Source: an uncultured Ruminiclostridium sp.
GTDB lineage: Bacteria; Bacillota; Clostridia; Oscillospirales; Ruminococcaceae
Length of the DNA stretch: 64,000 nucleotides
Reading direction: 5' to 3'
Assembly (NCBI GenBank): GCA_947627695.1
Contig: CANQXF010000004.1
Location: 119,398-183,397 of the forward strand
Shown: positions 62,601 to 64,000 of the stretch, one piece after another
How the letters are laid out: every line of letters begins with the position of its first letter
How positions within the stretch are numbered: the stretch's first letter is position 1
Translations under genes and position numbers: made by a program
The notes under the pieces: generated by a model
The model's input: the letters and a program-made list of their open reading frames with translations, nothing else
Database searches by the model: none
What the model was told of the DNA's origin: nothing

Positions 62601-62769
62601 AGGACAGCCACATCTGATTTTCATTCATCAAAAAGTACCTTACGCCGTTTCTGGCGTAGGTCCAATGCTCCTTCACCCAGGAAACGAAAGCGTTTTGCTT
62701 TTTCGGCTTTGTTTGCTTTTTTTCAGGCTTTGCTTCGGTTTTTGCGGGAGCTGCGTTAGTTTCACTCAT
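59689..62769 (-). CDS. yfhO: YfhO-family membrane glycosyltransferase with acidic tail
   Basis: This 1026-aa protein has about fourteen helices and a large outside domain (~520-880). Text such as LDLNGQYVYYYDHMYDVIYGGESLFYSWSRNLSGEWMGIIGYYLGSPFNWIVWLFPR and MNPMWLDGVMALPIICLGLE match the YfhO family (GT-C fold). Its best known member works with CsbB to add sugar to lipoteichoic acid. The last ~75 residues are an almost pure Asp/Glu tail (DEDEDIDDIDDEDTDDIDEEVFEEEDSDEE), which is unusual. The upstream GtrB/CsbB-like gene overlaps it by 8 bases. No GtcA-like flippase is in the window. Confidence 0.92.
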   Translation of the reverse strand: MSETNAAPAKTEAKPEKKQTKPKKQNAFVSWVKEHWTYARNGVRYFLMNENQMWLSFLLPALILLVSYFIFGVWPFGAESVLSLDLNGQYVYYYDHMYDVIYGGESLFYSWSRNLSGEWMGIIGYYLGSPFNWIVWLFPRNCILEGLLTMMCVKVGAIGLCMSVYLSRAKKMKKLTVIVFSICYALCAYTIVQTMNPMWLDGVMALPIICLGLERFIDQGRFRLLVVAWVYAFVTCFYIGFMLAIFSIIYFLFYMIITRQEEARDHFFKKMFGALGLGVTAVMISCFMLIPVYVSLSYGKFEFSTPNYELVENFPLIELFDKILPNSYDTVRMTGLPFIYCGVITILLLPAYFLHKNIRRGEKIGYAAVMLLLVLCMYIRPVDMMWHGGQMPNWLPYRYSFILSFLMIVCAASAFDKLKKASTGVIGGTCAAWIAVMIYQENVDNFVADLNNGRDTLDNFSVILPAMLIAFTITAILLQLRKGFNYDLRRNRTRVLSIVLLVVICGEAMYNTVGQIHTQDRDIVYSNHDSYVDVIIPLRDKVNEIKAKDDGFYRIEKLMFRTVNDPLAIGAYGLSHSSSTLNAKPIELLKRLGFTARSHYTRYSGATLITKSIFGVKYELTTVNNTTGDVKTGMDINVNENQYALPINYMVSNDIQDLELEQYDPFAAQTQLLNALIGEEHQYYTMVDDPDMDMHNLTQGHTSDDHYSFKVATAGQTASLTYTFKMPKAGHLYMYLPSTYERTIKLTVNGQDEGQYFEGDNNYMRDFGEFAEGEDITVIMTLTKDNLYFRRAEFAVGDEEEMKAALTKLNEMNAETNCYKKSTTDIVTEVNCGADQTFFTTIPEEEGWEVYVDGVKTEHFEVLDSLIAVPLSTGKHTVEMKFTTAGYPEALMLSAAGVLIFIGLIVLWLKRNPVDRAKRRAHLRRIYSGEAIQLLTQQINADKEERRQRRIADGDDEDEDDGEIITIQTLGVGNDEELLPDDEDEDIDDIDDEDTDDIDEEVFEEEDSDEESEDEDKAEGDGGEDE

Positions 62770-63706
62770 CGCCTTTTTCCTTTCTGTTTTTTCGCTGATT
62801 TGTGTCGTAGGAGAGGATATAACGCGGTCTGCACTTTATTTCCTCATATATCTTGCTGATATAATATCCGATAATTCCGAGAGCTATCATAATGAACGAG
62901 CCTGTCAGCAGGATAAGCAGAATGACGGTGGAAAAGCCCTCCTGCGCAGTTCCCGTGAAAAATTTCACCAAAGTCTGAATCCCGATAACTATGGCGGCGA
63001 TAAAGAAGATAATGCCTGTCACGGTGACTATCTGCATAGGCACGTTGGTGAAGCTGGTAAGGTTGGACATAGCGAATTTGAACAGCTTTTTAAAGCTCCA
63101 CTTGCTTTTGCCCGCATTTCTCTCCGCCACGTTGAACTCTATCTTGGCAGTTTCAAAGCCCACCCAGCTTGACAATGCGCGGAAAAAGGTTATCCTTTCG
63201 GGCAGCTCGTTGAGGGCGTCCACCACCTGCCTGTCCATCAGCTTGTAGTCGCTGGCGCCGTTCATATCTATTCCTGAGGAGCCCTTCATAAGTCCGTAAA
63301 AGCATTTGGCGAAGGTCTTGTAGATAAAGCCCTCTTTTCCTCTTGAAGCCTTTACCGCCTCCACCACCTTGTAGCCCTGCTTCCACAGGTTGTACATTTC
63401 GGGGAGGAGCTGAGGCGGGTGCTGCAAGTCGCAGTCGATAACGGCGGCGCAGTCGCCGAGGCAGTTTTTCAGCCCTGCGAAGATAGCCCCCTCCTTGCCG
63501 AAATTGCGGGAGAACTTCAGCCCTCTTATATTATCCTTTTCACGGGAAAGACGGTCGATCAACTCCCAGCTTTTGTCCTTGGAGCCGTCGTCCACGAAAA
63601 TTATCTCGCAGTCGATACCGTTTTCCTCCATTATCCCGCCGATGACCGAGGCGGTCTTTTCAATATTTTCCTCCTCGTTGTAAGCGGGGATTATTATTGA
63701 CAGCAT
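62762..63706 (-). CDS. csbB: Undecaprenyl-phosphate glycosyltransferase, CsbB/GtrB-like
   Basis: This 314-aa family 2 glycosyltransferase has two C-terminal membrane helices. The GT-A domain is 1-230, with IIIPAYNEEENIEKT, FVDDGSKD and DCDLQHPPQLLPEM, plus RNAGKSKWSFKKLFKFAMSNLTSFT. Helices lie at about 240-262 and 272-296. Such enzymes load a sugar on undecaprenyl phosphate for a partner such as YfhO. ATG 63706 is 8 bases behind AAGGA; the ORF-track start at 63772 lacks a site. It is first in the operon with yfhO and coaX; promoter at 63803-63831. Confidence 0.9.
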   Translation of the reverse strand: MLSIIIPAYNEEENIEKTASVIGGIMEENGIDCEIIFVDDGSKDKSWELIDRLSREKDNIRGLKFSRNFGKEGAIFAGLKNCLGDCAAVIDCDLQHPPQLLPEMYNLWKQGYKVVEAVKASRGKEGFIYKTFAKCFYGLMKGSSGIDMNGASDYKLMDRQVVDALNELPERITFFRALSSWVGFETAKIEFNVAERNAGKSKWSFKKLFKFAMSNLTSFTNVPMQIVTVTGIIFFIAAIVIGIQTLVKFFTGTAQEGFSTVILLILLTGSFIMIALGIIGYYISKIYEEIKCRPRYILSYDTNQRKNRKEKGDE

Positions 63707-63802
63707 AAATTTTTCCTTCCTTGCAAAAATACTTCCATATATAAAACGTATTTCAAAGGGAAAAAGTATCAATCATCAAAAAATTTTTTTGCATACTTAT
63801 TT

Positions 63803-63831
63803 AATATATCACAACAAAGCCTGTATGTCAA
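63803..63831 (-). promoter_or_regulatory. Promoter of the csbB-yfhO-coaX operon
   Basis: On the minus strand TTGACA (63831-63826), a 17-base spacer and TATATT (63808-63803), about 97 bases before the ATG. Confidence 0.78.
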
Positions 63832-63864
63832 GACTTTGGGGGCGGCAAGCCCGCAAAGAATGTC

Positions 63865-64000
63865 GTTCTTTTCCTTTCACGGTCGCGGTTTACACTGTCG
63901 TGCCGTCGGCGGAGCTTTTTCACCCCTTTTCACTTTTGTGCCTGCCCTTCAGCCTCACGCCAGCGCCCCACCCTCCCGCCCCGCCCCTTTTTTCCTCCAC
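63865..64000 (+). repeat. Dispersed intergenic element at right edge
   Basis: TTTCACGGTCGCGG is followed by CACTTTTGTGCCTGCCCTTCAGCCTCACGCCAGCGCCCCACCCTCCCGCCCC, the same block order as the copies near 4726-4850, 9778-9903 and 28520-28660. It is cut by the window end. Confidence 0.7.

Overview
The window reads as a chromosomal segment of a Gram-positive Bacillota bacterium of the Clostridia, most likely a Ruminococcus-like member of the Oscillospiraceae. This is inferred from the gene set (RNase Y, MecA, a type III pantothenate kinase, AgrC/LytTR two-component systems, an ECF-type S component, SpoIIE-type phosphatase, YfhO/CsbB-like pair), strong AGGAGG ribosome binding sites, TTGACA-N17-TATAAT promoters and families of short intergenic repeats. 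No rRNA is present and only one tRNA (Leu, CAA). I see no integrase, transposase, phage gene or CRISPR array.

Layout. 0-7.3 kb: a partial secreted or anchored glycosidase-like protein, then an orphan trio of Rnf/Nqr-type membrane subunits, MecA, ribulose-phosphate epimerase, a hypothetical protein and YajC. This block is flanked by two inverted copies of a roughly 0.55 kb noncoding repeat. 7.3-13 kb: a TIGR04086-like membrane protein, an ABC exporter, a three-gene operon of small membrane/PH-like proteins, and an XRE regulator with a small companion. 13-18.3 kb: a TetR regulator, then a tightly coupled MerR-ABC-ABC operon in which the merR gene carries a homopolymer frameshift. 18.3-28.4 kb: a visibly more AT-rich block with a VanZ-like/LolD/FtsX operon on the plus strand and a lipoprotein/ABC operon on the minus strand. 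Both are driven by the same duplicated promoter with 20-bp-period direct repeats, and they lie next to an AgrC/AgrA-like two-component system that is their likely regulator.

28.8-40.4 kb is the most unusual part. A small coiled protein and a 35-codon ORF precede a LytS-type 5TM sensor fused to a SpoIIE phosphatase and an HATPase domain. Next comes a single-chain amino-acid ABC transporter (substrate-binding lobes, permease, ATPase and an apparently degenerate HATPase-like tail), and then a 5'-nucleotidase-like lipoprotein whose metal-binding motifs are altered. Facing them is a LytTR regulator with two paralogous kinases, one of which has the phospho-acceptor His but no ATPase while the other has the ATPase but no His.

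40.4-64 kb is mostly housekeeping: tRNA-Leu with a triplicated downstream repeat, rny, a degenerate GGDEF protein, a MacB-type ABC pair with a very long coiled-coil permease, an ECF sigma operon with a repeat-containing membrane protein and an acyltransferase, a Phd/Doc-type toxin-antitoxin pair, mfd, a probable pantothenate ECF S component, and a csbB-yfhO-coaX operon likely involved in envelope glycosylation and CoA synthesis.
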